A stretch of DNA of 64,000 nt from Rhodospirillaceae bacterium (GTDB lineage Bacteria; Pseudomonadota; Alphaproteobacteria; Rhodospirillales; Rhodospirillaceae): contig JAVJSV010000005.1 in assembly GCA_040219235.1 (NCBI GenBank), forward strand, positions 62,001 through 126,000. Reading direction: 5' to 3'. Shown here in pieces: positions 62,364-64,000 of the stretch (within the stretch, counting starts at the first letter, position 1; each line of letters begins with the position of its first letter). The notes under the pieces are model-generated. The model made no database searches. It had not been told where the DNA came from and saw only the letters and a program-made list of their open reading frames with translations. The position numbers and the translations under genes were made by a program.

Positions 62364-64000
62364 TTAGCGCTGTGCGTCTGCAATGGCGCGCCATACGCGC
62401 TCGGGTGTCAGAGGCATATCGATGTGCGACACCCCCAACGGTCTCAGCGCATCAAGCGCGGCAATCACCACAACGGGCAGGGCACCAACGGTTCCGGCCT
62501 CACCGGCCCCTTTCACGCCCAAGGGGTTCATGGTCGTCGGCACAGGGCTGGTTTCCACTTCAAAAGTCGGCATGTCGTCGGCACGCGGCATGGCATAGTC
62601 TAAGAAGCTGCCGGTAATGAGCTGGCCATCGTTATCGAAGACAATCTGTTCCATCAGGGCTTGTCCAGCGCCTTGCGCAATACCACCGTGCAGTTGGCCT
62701 TTAACGATCATCGGGTTGATCACAGTGCCAACGTCATCAACCACAACATATTTGACCAGGGTTGTGACGCCAGTGTCTGGGTCAATCTCGACTTCACAGA
62801 CGTGACAGCCATTTGGGTAAGTCGGACCATCGGCTTTCTTGGTGACAGAAGTATTCAATGTCCCGTCAGCATGCTGCGCCAAGTCATGCAGTGTTATCTC
62901 GCGATCTGTGCCAACCACGCGAAAAGCACCGGAAGAAAACTCTATATCAATCTCGGCAGCCTCAAGCGCGTCCGCCGCAATCGGTTTGCCCGCTTCGATG
63001 ATGCGCTGAGATGCGGCAGTCATCGCGGTGCCAGCGGCAATCATGCTGCGTGACCCAAACGATCCTGTGCTGCTGATAACCGTATCGGTATCGCCGTCAA
63101 TCACGGTCACCCGGGCAGGGTCCAAGCCTAATTGCTCTGCCAGGATTTGCCGGTAAGCGGTGCCATGACCGGTGCCCATTTCTTTTGATCCGGCAAAGAC
63201 GGTAACATCCCCATTTTTGGCTAGGCGGATGTCCATGGTTTCTGGCATGTGCGCGCCTTGCGGGCCGCCGGCGATTTCGATGGAATACACAAGCCCTCTG
63301 CCACGTAGTCGTCCGCGTGCGCGGCTCTCGCCTTGACGGGTTGAGAAGCCATCCCAATCTGCGGCCTCTACGCCTTCTGCCAAAACTTTGGCGAAGGCCC
63401 CACTGTCGTAAATCATGCCTAATGGTGTGGTATGCGGCAGTTGCTCTGGCGTCAGCATGTTCATCCGTCGCAACGCGATAGGGTCCGCGTTCAATTGCCG
63501 TGCTGCTTCATCGACCAAGCGCTCGATAACGTATGTCGCTTCTGGGCGGCCTGCGCCACGATACGGTGCCAGCGGCGGGACGTTGGTGTGAACACCAATC
63601 ACTTCAATATGTGCAGCTTTGATGCCGTACGGCCCGATCATGCCGCCCACGTTTGCGGTGGGGGGGTGCGGGGTGGTTGCACTGAGATAAGCCCCGAGGT
63701 TTCCGATCAAGCGCACCTTGATGGCCAGAAATGTTCCATCTCCCTCCACCGCCAGTTTCGCATTGACCCAATTGTCCCGGCCTTGAAAGTCAGATTGGAA
63801 TCCTTCGATGCGGTTTGAGCGCCAGACCACAGTGCGGCTCAGTTTTTTTGCCGCCCACAACACCAGACCCTGTTCAGGGAAGACGTTGTTTTTCATCCCG
63901 AAGGCACCGCCGATATCGGCAGAAATTACATGGATGCGTTCTGGCGATATCTTCAAAATATCGTTGGCCAGGGTGTCTCGTAATCTGTGAGGTGTCTGTG
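62364..64000 (-). CDS. Molybdenum hydroxylase large subunit (CoxL/XdhB-like), partial
   Basis: C-terminal 545 residues or so of a xanthine-dehydrogenase-family molybdopterin subunit; the reading frame is open to the window edge, so the start is missing. The molybdopterin-binding GGAFGMKNNVFPEQ, YRGAGRPEATYVIERL, KEMGTGHGTAYRQILAEQLG, STGSFGSRSM and the C-terminal GVKGAGEAGTVGALP (with the catalytic Glu) are all present. Substrate cannot be told from this part; the CO-dehydrogenase active-site loop is outside or absent. Confidence 0.93.
   Translation of the reverse strand, partial: QTPHRLRDTLANDILKISPERIHVISADIGGAFGMKNNVFPEQGLVLWAAKKLSRTVVWRSNRIEGFQSDFQGRDNWVNAKLAVEGDGTFLAIKVRLIGNLGAYLSATTPHPPTANVGGMIGPYGIKAAHIEVIGVHTNVPPLAPYRGAGRPEATYVIERLVDEAARQLNADPIALRRMNMLTPEQLPHTTPLGMIYDSGAFAKVLAEGVEAADWDGFSTRQGESRARGRLRGRGLVYSIEIAGGPQGAHMPETMDIRLAKNGDVTVFAGSKEMGTGHGTAYRQILAEQLGLDPARVTVIDGDTDTVISSTGSFGSRSMIAAGTAMTAASQRIIEAGKPIAADALEAAEIDIEFSSGAFRVVGTDREITLHDLAQHADGTLNTSVTKKADGPTYPNGCHVCEVEIDPDTGVTTLVKYVVVDDVGTVINPMIVKGQLHGGIAQGAGQALMEQIVFDNDGQLITGSFLDYAMPRADDMPTFEVETSPVPTTMNPLGVKGAGEAGTVGALPVVVIAALDALRPLGVSHIDMPLTPERVWRAIADAQR

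Noticed and set aside
62002-62394. Minus-strand open frame of 130 codons opposite the DUF5996 gene
   Set aside because: Shadow of a GC-rich gene; Arg/His/Pro-rich with no motif and no ribosome site.
1-64000. CRISPR arrays, insertion sequences, prophage or integrase genes
   Set aside because: No regularly spaced repeats, transposase, integrase or phage structural motifs were seen in either strand.

Overview
The window looks like a stretch of an alphaproteobacterial chromosome of moderate GC content. The best pointers are a SAM-II riboswitch in front of metZ (a mainly alphaproteobacterial RNA), the ABC permease-argD-argF-hslO block, the apaG-metZ pair and etfBA. I cannot name the genus. I see no insertion sequence, prophage or CRISPR array.

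Layout. 1-14.5 kb is mostly housekeeping: etfBA, a PduO-type cobalamin adenosyltransferase, lptG with a GT39-like glycosyltransferase and a PAP2 phosphatase, two paralogous alpha/beta-hydrolase-fold genes, a type III polyketide synthase with an isoprenylcysteine-methyltransferase-like partner, recX, an ABC-2 permease, argD, argF and hslO. 14.6-18.7 kb holds trkH, folE, apaG and metZ; metZ has a readable promoter, SAM-II aptamer and terminator.

18.9-46.8 kb is the notable part. Nearly everything is on the minus strand and many genes overlap by 4 bases. Read in the direction of transcription it runs: HicB-like gene, gspE, three TPR-glycosyltransferase genes, a small GT-A-like glycosyltransferase, three more TPR-glycosyltransferase genes, a Ser/Thr/Ala-rich exported protein with its own promoter and terminator, gspF-G-H-I-J, a seventh TPR-glycosyltransferase gene, gspK-L-M-C-D, and a Sel1-repeat lipoprotein. 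A type II secretion system is thus interleaved with seven related TPR plus GT-B-like (heptosyltransferase-like) proteins and one abundant-looking exported protein. My inference is a dedicated secretion and protein-glycosylation locus whose main cargo is the Ser/Thr-rich protein. The secretin is a predicted lipoprotein and GspC appears to lack a PDZ domain.

47-58.2 kb continues the surface-glycan theme: two SGNH-type proteins, a TPR-GT41 (SPINDLY/OGT-like) protein, a capsule-synthesis-like protein, a sulfotransferase, GT2, STELLO-like and other GT-A-like genes (visibly AT-richer around 52.4-56.4 kb), another GT2 gene and a minimal prepilin peptidase that could process the pseudopilins. 58.2-64 kb is ordinary and GC-richer: a tiny YqaE/Pmp3 protein, an SDR with an apparent signal peptide, tRNA-Gly(CCC), small unknown genes, a divergent HxlR-pirin pair, a DUF5996 gene and a truncated CoxL-type molybdenum hydroxylase subunit running off the end.
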